The notes: generated from the letters alone by a model not told the origin. Counted from the first letter of the stretch, positions 1-8,951 are shown. The stretch: DNA of 40,662 bases from Streptococcus halichoeri (GCF_009870755.1 NZ_WLZU01000019.1:1-40662), one strand, 5' to 3'. Translations and numbers: made by a program.

Positions 1-37
1 ATAACGCTTTGACGTTTCATTGAGGCTCACAAAAGGG

Positions 38-66
38 AAAAATCGCTACTTAACGTGGCGATTTTT
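38..66. terminator. Bidirectional terminator-like hairpin
   Basis: AAAAATCGCTAC pairs with GTGGCGATTTTT (one G-T pair) around a 5-nt loop TTAAC. The A-run on one side and T-run on the other make it terminator-like on both strands. Its right-end counterpart lies inside 40537-40624, where the outermost arm bases are lost. Confidence 0.75.
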
Positions 67-127
67 CTTTTTTGAGGGTTTGAAAAGCTATGATGGCTAT
101 GGAATAACTAACTACGGGAATGATTCA
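40..127 (+). repeat. Left copy of a perfect 88-bp inverted repeat
   Basis: This stretch is the exact reverse complement of 40537-40624; every one of the 88 bases matches when read by eye, and similarity stops abruptly at both edges. It includes most of a terminator-like hairpin (38-66) and about 60 bp of non-hairpin sequence. It lies about 60 bp beyond the 3' end of the flavoprotein gene. No open frame or transposase is attached. It could be a boundary of a genomic inversion, a dispersed terminator repeat, or, if the window is a whole contig, a repeat that limited assembly. Confidence 0.95.
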
Positions 128-152
128 GCCATTGCTATGGACTTGCAGATAC

Positions 153-180
153 AAAAAGAAAACCTAGCCTAGTTTTCTTT
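153..180 (-). terminator. Terminator of the BaiN-like gene
   Basis: On the minus strand AAAGAAAAC pairs with GTTTTCTTT around an 8-nt loop and is followed by further T residues. It begins 9 nt beyond the stop codon of the minus-strand flavoprotein gene. Confidence 0.7.
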
Positions 181-188
181 CAATAGGT

Positions 189-1373
<1,185 letters not shown>

Positions 1374-1499
1374 TTAGCATAAAGATAGGGGATTTAATAG
1401 TAATGTAAACGTGGGCAAAAAGGCAAGTGCGATGACTGCTGCTAGTAAGCTGACTGATCCTTTAGCTTGGTTAAGAGCTTGTCTCTTGTGAAATCATCT

Positions 1500-1573
1500 A
1501 TTTGGAACGTAGGTTAGATGAGATGGCCAGCCCGCTTTTTTGCCAATTCAGAAATGGCTTTAGAGCACAAAAA
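1500..1573 (+). repeat. Left direct repeat flanking the ABC module
   Basis: This copy matches 4983-5058 in the same orientation at roughly 85 percent by eye, ending in the shared block ATGGCTTTAGAGCACAAAAA. Weaker similarity extends some 40 bp further upstream of both copies. The pair brackets the three-gene transporter module. Confidence 0.8.
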
Positions 1574-1734
1574 CAATTCGAAAAAGGCTTAATTTCATCA
1601 ATCTATCGTTAATGAACCGTCTTGCAATATTGCATAAAATATGACACGATGTTAATAAAAACGCTGTATGATGACATGAAAATTAAATGTACACTAGAAT
1701 TGCCTTAATTTTTAAAAATGGTGTATGAAAACTA

Positions 1735-1767
1735 AAGACCCAATAAATGATGATTATAGGGTCTTTT
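1735..1767 (+). terminator. Hairpin just upstream of the permease gene
   Basis: AAAGACCC pairs with GGGTCTTT across a 17-nt loop, followed by a short T-run, and ends about 20 nt before the permease start codon. It resembles a terminator in a leader. It could attenuate the operon or be the terminator of a lost upstream gene. Confidence 0.5.
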
Positions 1768-1786
1768 GTAATATAGGAAGTTGCTT

Positions 1787-3766
1787 ATGAAATTTAAATT
1801 ATGTGCCATTGGATTCTTCTTTTGCTTAATTGCTGCAATAGGTGCTATCAATATTAGTGATACGCAAAAACCTGTCCCTTTACCAATTGATGGTGCCTTT
1901 TCAATTCAAGGGAAAAGTAACCTTTCTAATAACGAGATATACAAAACGATTAGTAACCTCTCAAAAATGAAAAAAGTAGCCATTTATAAGCCCATCGTTC
2001 AAGATTCGGGTCAGGTGGCTTATCTAAATGTCGCTGATACAAACTCTGACCAGCTAAAGTCTGTGCCAATAACAGGGATGTACTATACCTTAGGGAAAAT
2101 TGATGCAACGAGTTTAAAGCTTCTTAAGGCTACCGGATTGCAAACGGTATATATGGCTTATCCCTGGTATATAGGAGGAATGTTACCGTTCACTGGTACT
2201 TTAAGGTTACTGTTAATGCTATCACTTTACTTAACCTTATTAGTGGTTTTAGTTGTTGTTAGAATGAGACAGATTAAAGAAGGGGTGATAAGACGGTCTT
2301 TGGGCTTACCTGTATGCAATCTCAGAAAAGATTATGTTAGTTCGTTTACCCTTGAATTGGTTATGGTTGCTGTACTGATGATCTTTTATAGTCATTTTTG
2401 GGGTAGCGGTTTGTTCACCTACAGTTCTAAGTTAGTCTTTTCGATGCTGTTAACGAATGTGATTTTGTTTCAAATCATTGACCTGATTAGCTTTGTTCTA
2501 TTTTGGCTGACTATTAAGGTTGAAAAACCTATTGAAATCATAAAAAACAAGGCAAAAAATAAACTCATTTTTGTCATATGGCTTGTCATTATTTCTACTA
2601 TCATAATTGTTTCAGGGATTTTTTTACAAGAAACAAAGATTAGTCAAGCAAGAATAACCAGCCAAATCATTAATTTACAACCATGGGACACAGTAAAAGA
2701 CTGGAAAAGGCTAGAGTTTTTGGGTATTGAAAATGCCTCAGTTACCAATGGAGCAGTAAAGGATTCAGGAGCTAAGTATATACAAATAGCTAGAGCCTTA
2801 AAAAAATTAGATTTTTTATATATCAAACCCTCTTCAGTATATGTTCCAGATTACCTGAAAAGTTCTCATTTTGCGGAAGATTTTTCTGAAAAGATGAAAA
2901 GTGATGGGATAACAGCGCCAGAAGTCAATAAAGAGCTGATTTATATCAACCAAACAGGTGCTACTGTTCAAAACAACGTTAATGGAACAGCCTATCACAT
3001 TTTAGATCATAAGGTAGCAACCATCTATATTCCTCATAAATATAAAGAGAATAAGAAATCGATCGAAAATACCGTTGTGGCAGAACAATTTACTGGCACA
3101 AACTATACAAAAGAAAACCTTGCAGTGCAAATCATTCCTAATGGGAAAAAATTGTTTTATTTCAATGAGAATGGGACAACTATCAGAAAAACGAAAGCTC
3201 CGTTACCTTTGGCAAGTGCAGCAGACAGTACAGATAATATAGTCGTTGTGCTAGACACTGATAAAATGATCGCAAACAACGATTTTTCTTTGGCTAGCAA
3301 TATCGTAAACAACTCCCTTTTTAGCCCGAAAGCGATAAAGAGCATTAATGATTTGAGCGTTAAGTTGCATTTTTCAATCAATCCAGTAGACGTTTACCAA
3401 ATTGTAAAACTGAATATTCAATCCTTAAAGCACCAAATTTTCTTGTCAAAAATCTTGCAGAAGATGATTTACGGTCTTGTATTGCTACTCATTTACCAAT
3501 ATATTCAACTCTTTATTTCTTCAAAGCAAAATGACTATGTGAAAAAAATCATTTTAGGCCTCTCAAAAACACGGATAGCTATCTCAAGCCTCAAATATTT
3601 TATAATGACGATGACAATGGTTATCCTATTGACATTTATGATGACAGGACAAATAGAGTTATTGTATATTGGCATTGTTTCTTTAATCGTTGTAATCATT
3701 TCGACACTAATGAGTTTTCGAAAATTATCTGAAACATACACGCACATTTTAAAAGGAGATGACTAA
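1787..3766 (+). CDS. Bacteriocin-associated ABC transporter permease
   Basis: This 659-residue polytopic membrane protein fits the bacteriocin-associated integral membrane family found beside lactococcin-972-group ABC ATPases. One N-terminal membrane helix (about residues 5-24) precedes an extracytoplasmic stretch. Helices follow near 135-160, 190-210, 220-245 and 262-284, then a large outside domain (about 285-560), then helices near 568-590, 608-625 and 630-650. This FtsX/MacB-like layout suits extrusion or immunity rather than nutrient import. I start it at ATG 1787, because AGGAAG lies 6 nt upstream, rather than at the in-frame TTG at 1781. Its stop overlaps the ATPase start (TAATG), so the two are translationally coupled. 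The AT-rich sequence and flanking direct repeats suggest acquisition. No bacteriocin gene is present. Confidence 0.8.
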   Translation: MKFKLCAIGFFFCLIAAIGAINISDTQKPVPLPIDGAFSIQGKSNLSNNEIYKTISNLSKMKKVAIYKPIVQDSGQVAYLNVADTNSDQLKSVPITGMYYTLGKIDATSLKLLKATGLQTVYMAYPWYIGGMLPFTGTLRLLLMLSLYLTLLVVLVVVRMRQIKEGVIRRSLGLPVCNLRKDYVSSFTLELVMVAVLMIFYSHFWGSGLFTYSSKLVFSMLLTNVILFQIIDLISFVLFWLTIKVEKPIEIIKNKAKNKLIFVIWLVIISTIIIVSGIFLQETKISQARITSQIINLQPWDTVKDWKRLEFLGIENASVTNGAVKDSGAKYIQIARALKKLDFLYIKPSSVYVPDYLKSSHFAEDFSEKMKSDGITAPEVNKELIYINQTGATVQNNVNGTAYHILDHKVATIYIPHKYKENKKSIENTVVAEQFTGTNYTKENLAVQIIPNGKKLFYFNENGTTIRKTKAPLPLASAADSTDNIVVVLDTDKMIANNDFSLASNIVNNSLFSPKAIKSINDLSVKLHFSINPVDVYQIVKLNIQSLKHQIFLSKILQKMIYGLVLLLIYQYIQLFISSKQNDYVKKIILGLSKTRIAISSLKYFIMTMTMVILLTFMMTGQIELLYIGIVSLIVVIISTLMSFRKLSETYTHILKGDD

Positions 3767-4390
3767 TGGCAATTGAACTGTTGCAGGTTACAAAAACATT
3801 CGGTTCAAAAGAGATAGTGACCAATTTGAATGTAACATTTGAAGCGGGAAAGAGCTATGCCTTGATTGGGGGTTCTGGTTCAGGTAAGAGTACACTACTG
3901 AACATTATCGGAAGACTCGAAAAAATAAACAGTGGAAAAGTTCTGGTTGATGGACAGGATATTTGGAAAATAAAAGAAAGAACCTTCTTTAAAAATATCA
4001 TTGGGTATGTCTTTCAGAATTATTCTTTAATAGACAACAAAACAGTATATGATAATTTAAGACTCATCACTAAAGACAAAAAAAGTAATATCTGAGGCAC
4101 TTGAAAAAGTAGGACTTTCTAGTGATTATTTAAATCAAAAAATCTATGAATTATCTGGAGGACAGGCTCAGCGTGTAGCGATTGCAAGAATGTTAATGAA
4201 GCCACGTCACATTATTTTAGCAGATGAACCCACCGGGGCTTTGGATGGCGAGATTGGAGAAGAAATCATTAGGTTATTATTGAGTGAAACAGCCGAAAAT
4301 AACTATGTTATTATAGCAACACATGATCCAGCTGTCTATAATAAAGTGGATGTTATCATTGATATGAAAGATATAGGAAGTCACATATGA
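3766..4390 (+). pseudogene. ABC transporter ATPase, frameshifted (lactococcin 972 group)
   Basis: The partner ATPase of the preceding permease. The first frame gives 109 residues with Walker A GGSGSGKST at residues 35-43 and the Q-loop FQNYSLID. It stops at 4093-4095, just after a run of seven A (4078-4084). With six A residues the frame would continue through the signature LSGGQAQR and Walker B IILADEPTGALDG to TGA at 4388-4390, giving an intact product of about 207 residues, normal for this family. The lesion is therefore a single-base insertion in a homopolymer: a recent mutation, a slippage-dependent switch, or a sequencing error. A -1 shift at the run meets an immediate stop, so only a +1-type shift or loss of one A restores the protein. 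As written, the transporter is inactive. Confidence 0.85.
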
Positions 4391-4878
4391 AAAAGAAAAT
4401 GTATATAGCATTACTATTAATTGCTGGAATAATCGCTGTGTTTTTATTTGGAACACAAGTCATAAAAAAAGCAAATCCAAATAAACCTAGCGTAGCTCTA
4501 ACAGTCTATACTATTTCGTCTAGTGATACCAAAAAATGGAATAAAGTAAAGCAATTTGAAACGAAAGAAGCCATATATCAAGTAAAGGTAAAAGAAGCCG
4601 CCTCTTCAAAAGAAGTCTTTGCAAACATCATTGCAGATGGAACGGCTGTGGGTTTTGGAGTTAGCGAAGAAGATGTTAAACAATTTAACCATAACTTAGA
4701 TAGCACGATAGAAGATGCTAAGCATAACAAATTAATTGGAATAGACGTTATCACTTTTTCTGATGTTGATGAGGGATTTGTAGTAGCCAATTTTGACTAC
4801 GGCAAAGAAGCATTTAATTCTCAGAAAAAAGAAAATAAAGCGTTGTATCGACAGCTCTATGAAGCATTTAAGAAGTAA
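4387..4878 (+). CDS. Membrane-anchored protein of the ABC module, unknown function
   Basis: This 163-residue protein has a lysine-rich start (MKKK), one hydrophobic helix at about residues 5-24, and a soluble domain predicted outside the membrane with many charged residues and an alpha/beta pattern. It overlaps the end of the ATPase gene by ATGA, so it belongs to the same transcript and is probably an accessory or immunity component of the transporter. There is no lipobox and no bacteriocin-like cysteine or GW pattern. I do not recognise a family. Confidence 0.6.
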   Translation: MKKKMYIALLLIAGIIAVFLFGTQVIKKANPNKPSVALTVYTISSSDTKKWNKVKQFETKEAIYQVKVKEAASSKEVFANIIADGTAVGFGVSEEDVKQFNHNLDSTIEDAKHNKLIGIDVITFSDVDEGFVVANFDYGKEAFNSQKKENKALYRQLYEAFKK

Positions 4879-4982
4879 AAAATGATATTTTCTTGAAAGT
4901 GATGTCCTTTCAAAAGAAAGTCTTGAGTTGTCGCGGAAGCAAGGTATGCTTTAGTTCGTCTAGGGGGCTATTTGCCACAATG

Positions 4983-5058
4983 ATTTGGAAAAAGGAGGTT
5001 AGATAAGATCGCCAGCTAGCTTTTTGACCAATTCAAAAATGGCTTTAGAGCACAAAAA
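4983..5058 (+). repeat. Right direct repeat flanking the ABC module
   Basis: Second copy of the imperfect repeat at 1500-1573, same orientation. It ends about 50 bp before the promoter of the DUF536 gene. Confidence 0.8.
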
Positions 5059-5109
5059 TACCGCGAGAGCTTTTTCATACGTCGAGCCTCAACTGTAAAC
5101 AAGGCCAAA

Positions 5110-5138
5110 TTGACAGAATAAGGGGTTTGTGATACTAT
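5110..5138 (+). promoter_or_regulatory. Promoter of the DUF536 gene
   Basis: TTGACA and TACTAT are separated by 17 bp, about 35 bp before the ATG at 5174. Confidence 0.7.
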
Positions 5139-5173
5139 TTTTAATAAGAATATCCAGGAATAAAGAGGGCATT

Positions 5174-5710
5174 ATGGCAATTGAAAAGACAGTTAGCGAA
5201 CTAGCTGAGATCTTGGGGGTTAGCCGCCAGGCGGTTAATAACCGTGTCAAATCACTTCCAGAAGAAGACCTTGATAAAAACGATAAGGGTGTCACTGTGG
5301 TTAAACGTAGTGGCCTTATTAAGTTGGAAGAAATCTACAAAAAAACCATCTTTGATGACGAACCTATTAGTGAAGAAACCAAGCAACGCGAGCTTTTGGA
5401 AATCTTAGTGGACGAAAAAAACACGGAGATTACCCGACTTTACAATCAGCTAAAGGCCAAGGACCAACAACTAGCAGCCAAAGATGAGCAGATGCGGGTT
5501 AAGGATGTGCAAATTGCTGAAAAAGACAAGCAACTGGATCAGCAGCAGCAATTAACCGCTAAAGCTATGGCGGATAAAGAAACCCTCAAATTAGAATTAG
5601 AAGAAGCTAAGGCAGAGGCCACCGAGGCCCGTAACCAGGTGGAAGAAGTTCAGGCCGTAGCTACTGGCAAGAAGCGCTTTTTGAGCCGTTTCTTAAAGAA
5701 TAAAGTGTAG
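5174..5710 (+). CDS. DUF536-family HTH and coiled-coil protein
   Basis: The 178-residue product starts with a helix-turn-helix (VSELAEILGVSRQAVNNRV, about residues 6-24) and continues into a long coiled coil (about residues 75-165). The coil contains four successive 7-residue units each opening with KD (KDQQLAA, KDEQMRV, KDVQIAE, KDKQLDQ). It ends in a short basic, hydrophobic tail (KKRFLSRFLKNKV) that could be an amphipathic membrane-contacting helix. The DUF536 family occurs on lactococcal and streptococcal chromosomes and beside plasmid replication genes; its biochemical role is unsettled. I chose ATG 5174 because AGAGGG lies 5 nt upstream, rather than a GTG 45 nt earlier without a ribosome binding site. 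It appears monocistronic, with its own promoter. Confidence 0.75.
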   Translation: MAIEKTVSELAEILGVSRQAVNNRVKSLPEEDLDKNDKGVTVVKRSGLIKLEEIYKKTIFDDEPISEETKQRELLEILVDEKNTEITRLYNQLKAKDQQLAAKDEQMRVKDVQIAEKDKQLDQQQQLTAKAMADKETLKLELEEAKAEATEARNQVEEVQAVATGKKRFLSRFLKNKV

Positions 5711-5835
5711 GGAGTTAGATAAAAGCCAGCAGGTTTTGGCCCCTCCTCATACTTGGTGCAGCAGTAGGTGGCTTTAATGAGGCAAAAGCCAGTTCGCCAC
5801 TAACTGCCAGATACTATTGTCTTGTACACATCACA

Positions 5836-5875
5836 GGAGCCGGGTTTTTCTTTGTACCTGGTTCCTTATTTTTTG
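5836..5875 (+). terminator. Terminator-like hairpin before the exonuclease gene
   Basis: GGAGCCGGGT pairs with ACCTGGTTCC (two G-T pairs) around a 10-nt loop, followed by TTATTTTTT. It lies about 125 nt downstream of the DUF536 gene and ends about 18 nt before the exonuclease start. Confidence 0.7.
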
Positions 5876-5892
5876 AAGAATAAGGAAGAAAA

Positions 5893-6480
5893 ATGATTAC
5901 ATTATCTGATTATATTGCCTTTGATTTAGAATTCAATACGGTCAAGGAGCAAAGCCATCTCATTCAGCTATCGGCCGTCAAATACCATAATCATCAAGAA
6001 ATAGCCGCCTTTGATAGTTTTGTTTATACCGATGTTCCTTTGCAGAGTTTTATTAATGGCCTAACAGGGATTACAGCAGATAAGATTGCGCATGCTCCCA
6101 AGGTTGACCAGGTTATTGCTGATTTTAGCCGCTTCGTAGGGGACCTAGCCTTGATTGGTTATAATTCTCACAAATCGGATCTACCTATCTTGGCAGAAAA
6201 TGGCTTAGATGTCGCTGATCAATACCAGGTGGACCTGTACGATGAAGCCTTTGACCGTCGTAGCACTGACTTAAATGGCATTGCCAATTTAAAATTAACC
6301 ACTGTAGCCGAGTTTTTAGGAATAAAAGGCCGTGGCCACAATAGCCTAGAAGATGCCAGGATGACAGCGCGTGTCTATGAGACTTTTTTAGAGTTAGATG
6401 GCAACAAGGCCTATCTCACCCAGCAAGAAGAAGCTGCCACTGATAATCCTTTTGCTGCCTTGGGCGCCTTTTTTGATTAA
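5893..6480 (+). CDS. DnaQ-like 3'-5' exonuclease (DEDDh)
   Basis: This 195-residue protein has the three exonuclease motifs of the DnaQ/RNase T superfamily: Exo I FDLEFN (D11, E13), Exo II GYNSHKSDLPIL, and Exo III GRGHNSLEDA with the histidine spacing of the DEDDh subclass. Such enzymes use two metal ions to remove nucleotides from 3' ends. It is much too short to be a replicative polymerase and has no polymerase domain, so it is probably a stand-alone epsilon-like repair or RNA-processing exonuclease. AAGGAAG lies just upstream of the ATG. It is a single-gene unit, with the bidirectional palindrome at 6733-6826 as the likely downstream terminator. Confidence 0.85.
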   Translation: MITLSDYIAFDLEFNTVKEQSHLIQLSAVKYHNHQEIAAFDSFVYTDVPLQSFINGLTGITADKIAHAPKVDQVIADFSRFVGDLALIGYNSHKSDLPILAENGLDVADQYQVDLYDEAFDRRSTDLNGIANLKLTTVAEFLGIKGRGHNSLEDARMTARVYETFLELDGNKAYLTQQEEAATDNPFAALGAFFD

Positions 6481-6732
6481 AAGCGCAGCTATTTTCCCTC
6501 CAAAAGGTAAAAGCGGGCTGAGCGAGTCTTGCCTGCCTGTGTGTGGAGAGCAAGAAATTATTGGTAGACCGTGTCCCGAGCCGCTTGCAAGGGGGCAGGA
6601 TGTGACAGCGCTTCCATAGATGCCGGGAAAGTTTGCAGCGGATGCAGGAGAATCCAAAGAAGTCCAAAGAAGCTAGCAGAGGAGACCCCTTTGTATGGAT
6701 CTCAAAAAAGACAACCAGATTTTTAGTAAAGC
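6481..6732. other. Intergenic, nothing recognised
   Basis: The stretch is more GC-rich than its surroundings. Open frames on both strands lack ribosome binding sites and resemble no known family. It could be decayed coding sequence. Confidence 0.4.
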
Positions 6733-6826
6733 AAAAACTAGCCTGAAATGTTGAACTGCATCCCAAAAGTTGGACAGAAAAAATCTAACTTTTGGGGTCA
6801 GTACATGTGCATCAGACTAGTTTTTT
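6733..6826. repeat. Nested palindrome: IS3-like ends inside a terminator stem
   Basis: An outer stem (AAAAACTAG with CTAGTTTTT, plus CTGA with TCAG) encloses an inner palindrome, CCCAAAAGTTGGA with TCTAACTTTTGGG, around a short A-rich loop. The inner arms resemble IS3-family terminal repeats also seen near 15431 and 21742. It lies between the convergent exonuclease and ybaB genes and would act as a terminator in both directions. Confidence 0.7.
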
Positions 6827-6832
6827 ATTTCC

Positions 6833-7132
6833 TTAAAATGGTAATTTGCCAGCAAAAGCGCCGAGCGTTTTCTTGGTCGCCTCCTCAATCTGCGCAAGTG
6901 CATCATTGATGGCTTGTGTGGTCATATCTTGCAGCGTTTCCATATCCTCTGGATCAACAACCGCTTCTTTAAAATCAATGCTGACTAATTTCTTATCCCC
7001 AGTAAAGGTTGCAGTGACCAAGTCTTGCGCTGATTTTCCCGTAAATTGCATCGCAGCCAAATCCGCTTGCTTTTGCTCCATTTGCTTTTGCAATTTTTGA
7101 GCTTGCTTCATCATGTTTTGCATATTCATCAT
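6833..7132 (-). CDS. ybaB: YbaB/EbfC-family nucleoid-associated protein
   Basis: The 99-residue protein is the size and sequence type of YbaB/EbfC, a small dimeric DNA-binding protein. The N-terminal methionine- and glutamine-rich helix ([20 protein letters not shown]) is typical, followed by the beta-sheet core with [16 protein letters not shown] and the C-terminal AFAGKLPF. It binds DNA as a tweezer-shaped dimer and in many bacteria lies next to dnaX-recR, but not here. Its own promoter lies about 35 nt upstream, and AGGAG precedes the start by about 10 nt. Two clustered ATG codons make the exact start uncertain by one residue. Confidence 0.93.
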   Translation of the reverse strand: MMNMQNMMKQAQKLQKQMEQKQADLAAMQFTGKSAQDLVTATFTGDKKLVSIDFKEAVVDPEDMETLQDMTTQAINDALAQIEEATKKTLGAFAGKLPF

Positions 7133-7166
7133 AAGATTTGCTTCTCCTAAGTTTTAATACTTACCC

Positions 7167-7194
7167 ATTATACCATATAAAGCTAGGCTGCCAA
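7167..7194 (-). promoter_or_regulatory. Promoter of ybaB
   Basis: On the minus strand TTGGCA and TATAAT are separated by 16 bp, with TSS expected near 7160, about 28 nt before the start codon. The IS relic ends just beyond this promoter, which has been left intact. Confidence 0.75.
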
Positions 7195-7204
7195 AACGGA
7201 GTTA

Positions 7205-7712
7205 GGGGTATAGGCGTGTTAAATAACATTATAATGGCAGTGAGAACTCAAGGAATAGGGGATCTTCAATCTAAGAGGCTCAGAGATTTGGCAGTTCTTT
7301 CGCACCAAGTTAGTCTTGGCGACGGTAACCTTACGACAGCTTTTGCATTGAAACCGACGTTTTTTAAGCCTGATCAGACTAGGAAAGCCATTGATGTCAA
7401 GAAATGGGATTTTCGCCGGCTTTTGGAAGTCGTATTTTATCTGTTTTCCACCACAAGTCGGACACTCTTTAGGCTCATAATCCAGCCTTGCATAGACTTC
7501 AATGTGCGTTTCCCATTTAAAAACGTTGTCTAACGCTATATTTTTGTCTTTAATTCCGATTAATTCTGTGGTATTCTTAAGGTGTTCCATATGATGCTTT
7601 CTAATGAGTTGTTTTGTCGCTTTTCATTATAAGTCATATGGAACTTTTTGTCTGCATGAAAAAGGCCCATCATCTCCAGAGTGGATTTACCCACTACAGA
7701 TATTATAGAGCC
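7205..7712 (-). mobile_element. ISL3-family insertion sequence relic
   Basis: The upstream end is intact: reading the minus strand from 7712, GGCTCTATAATATCTGTAG begins a leader of about 120 nt before the transposase start at 7590, and it interrupts the gene fragment beginning at 7784. The other end and most of the transposase are deleted somewhere near 7205-7220, so no matching terminal repeat remains. The right-hand boundary is approximate. Confidence 0.6.
7219..7590 (-). pseudogene. ISL3-family transposase, N-terminal fragment
   Basis: The 123-residue frame carries the N-terminal zinc-binding domain of ISL3-family transposases (IS1167/IS1193-like). The motif ECPTCGG and the later FQCKSCRK supply the paired CxxC motifs. 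The normal protein exceeds 400 residues with a DDE catalytic domain; here everything after about residue 110 is gone and the frame runs into unrelated sequence. It cannot be an active transposase. It is a deletion relic next to the ybaB promoter. Confidence 0.85.
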
Positions 7713-7784
7713 GAAATTGGCATCATTGACGAGCTCTCTTTTTAGTGTCATCTCAAAGTCCTCATCGTTAGCCTTTTTGGTCAT
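7713..7784 (-). pseudogene. 5' fragment of an unidentified gene cut by the IS
   Basis: About 24 codons starting MTKKANDEDFEMTLKREL run from ATG 7784 to the IS junction at about 7712. The frame then continues artificially into the IS leader. The fragment is strongly charged. The preceding DNA in another frame reads KRGRPTTSKR, which hints that coding sequence once extended further upstream. I cannot identify the gene, and no continuation is visible on the far side of the IS. Confidence 0.4.
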
Positions 7785-7862
7785 CTCTTACTGGTAGTTG
7801 GACGTCCTCTTTTAAACGTTCCCTTACTGCCAGCTAAGCCTTCTTTTCTAAATAGTTACATC

Positions 7863-7894
7863 AAAAAACCTTAATGTCCGGGGGCATTAAGGTT
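7863..7894 (-). terminator. Terminator of the LPXTG gene
   Basis: A perfect 10-bp stem (AACCTTAATG with CATTAAGGTT) around an 8-nt loop, with a T-run on the minus strand. It begins 8 nt past the stop codon. Confidence 0.9.
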
Positions 7895-7902
7895 AAGATA
7901 GT

Positions 7903-8901
7903 TTATTTTTTGACTCTTTTAGTGGCTACTAAGCCTAATCCTAAGACTGCTAGGCTGATTGCTCCTAACCAAGCTAGGAGGCTGGTGTTATGATCACCTG
8001 TACCTGGTAAGCTGGTTTTGCTTTTAGCATGAGTGTCAGCTGCGAGTATGTTTGTAGCTGGTTCTGTTGGAGTTTGTTTGTTAGCGGACTGGTTAGCAGC
8101 TTTGTTCGTGTTTTTGGAGTTGTCTTTTGGAGGTTGTGGCAGCTCTTTATCAGTGGCTGCTTGGTTGTGATGGTTGGTATCAGTGGCTGTTTTATCTGCT
8201 GCCTGGTTCTTGTTTTGAGGAGTAGGTGCGGGCTTTATTTCTTCTGATTTTAGATAGTAAGAGCGATCTTCGCCAGGCATAGCATGGGCAACATAGGCTA
8301 GGTTATTAACCGTGATGTCGTAAAAGCTTCCTTCAAGAAGGCCTTCTGAAAAGACGGCTTTACCATTTTGGTCAGAAGTGAGCGTTTTGACTACTTGGCC
8401 TAGTTTATTTTTTAAGGTAACGCTTTGTCCAGGAACAGCTTCGCCTTCTTCATTATAAACCGTAACAGTTAGGGGTGTTTTACTGTAACTTGGCGCTGCT
8501 TCGCCGTTTTTGGCTGTAGCGTAGAAACTTGCTTGAAGCTGTGCTCCGGCTTGGTCGGTACGAACGGTGTAACCTTGATTGATGCCATCAACTGCGACGC
8601 TATAATTTCGTGCCAACTCCAGATTGGTAAAGGTGGCTTGTCCATTAGTATTAGTAGTTACACTAATTTGACGACCACCAGCCCCATTGGTAATATCGGT
8701 CAAGGTAACTTGTCTACCAGAGAGTGTTTTACCATCTTGTGCTAATACAGTGGCAGTGTAGCTAAAACCTTGTTTGCTAGGACTTGTCAGTGCACTTGGT
8801 GTTAGCTCATGAGCTTTAACAGGGCTTGGTCTACCAGCTAAGGCAAGGCCTAGTGTACTAACAGCCATGATATTCATTAGGGTTAATGTTTTGTGATTCA
8901 T
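7903..8901 (-). CDS. LPXTG cell-wall-anchored surface protein with Cna_B-like domains
   Basis: The 332-residue precursor has a signal peptide (about residues 1-30, probable cleavage after VKA). Two beta-rich prealbumin-like (Cna_B/SpaA-type) domains follow at roughly 45-130 and 145-215, sharing the pattern of a TxTxxNGQATFTNLE-like strand. Next come a low-complexity Asn/Gln/Thr/Lys-rich stalk (about 215-295) and a sortase signal LPGTG (298-302) with a hydrophobic helix and KRVKK tail. It should be linked to peptidoglycan by sortase A and is a candidate adhesin. I start it at ATG 8901, since GAAGGAGAAG lies just upstream; an in-frame TTG 60 nt earlier would lie across the palindrome and destroy the signal peptide. 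A promoter and a palindromic operator candidate lie upstream. No pilus genes or sortase are nearby. Confidence 0.88.
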   Translation of the reverse strand: MNHKTLTLMNIMAVSTLGLALAGRPSPVKAHELTPSALTSPSKQGFSYTATVLAQDGKTLSGRQVTLTDITNGAGGRQISVTTNTNGQATFTNLELARNYSVAVDGINQGYTVRTDQAGAQLQASFYATAKNGEAAPSYSKTPLTVTVYNEEGEAVPGQSVTLKNKLGQVVKTLTSDQNGKAVFSEGLLEGSFYDITVNNLAYVAHAMPGEDRSYYLKSEEIKPAPTPQNKNQAADKTATDTNHHNQAATDKELPQPPKDNSKNTNKAANQSANKQTPTEPATNILAADTHAKSKTSLPGTGDHNTSLLAWLGAISLAVLGLGLVATKRVKK

Positions 8902-8930
8902 TTCTTCTCCTTCTATTGGGGTGAAAATAC

Positions 8931-8942
8931 TTAACCGGTTAA
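8931..8942. promoter_or_regulatory. Palindromic operator candidate at the LPXTG transcription start
   Basis: TTAACCGGTTAA is a perfect 12-bp palindrome, extendable to about 20 bp with one mismatched pair, centred on CG as in LacI/GalR-type operators. It lies immediately downstream of the expected transcription start of the LPXTG gene, where a bound repressor would block initiation or elongation. The regulator is not in the window. Confidence 0.6.
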
Positions 8943-8951
8943 TTATATTTA

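Noticed and set aside
1381..1786. A small bacteriocin precursor upstream of the ABC module
   Set aside because: No open frame with signal peptide and ribosome binding site could be found.
5401..5600. Repeated GGATNNGC-like words as a possible CRISPR or DNA repeat
   Set aside because: They come from the KD heptads of the coiled coil in frame; no spacers and no cas genes.
6394..6766. Minus-strand open frames opposite the exonuclease 3' end
   Set aside because: They overlap well-supported coding sequence, lack ribosome binding sites, and have irregular composition; treated as shadows.
8029..8247. Plus-strand open frame within the LPXTG gene
   Set aside because: Reverse reading of the low-complexity stalk; cysteine/valine-rich output and no ribosome binding site.
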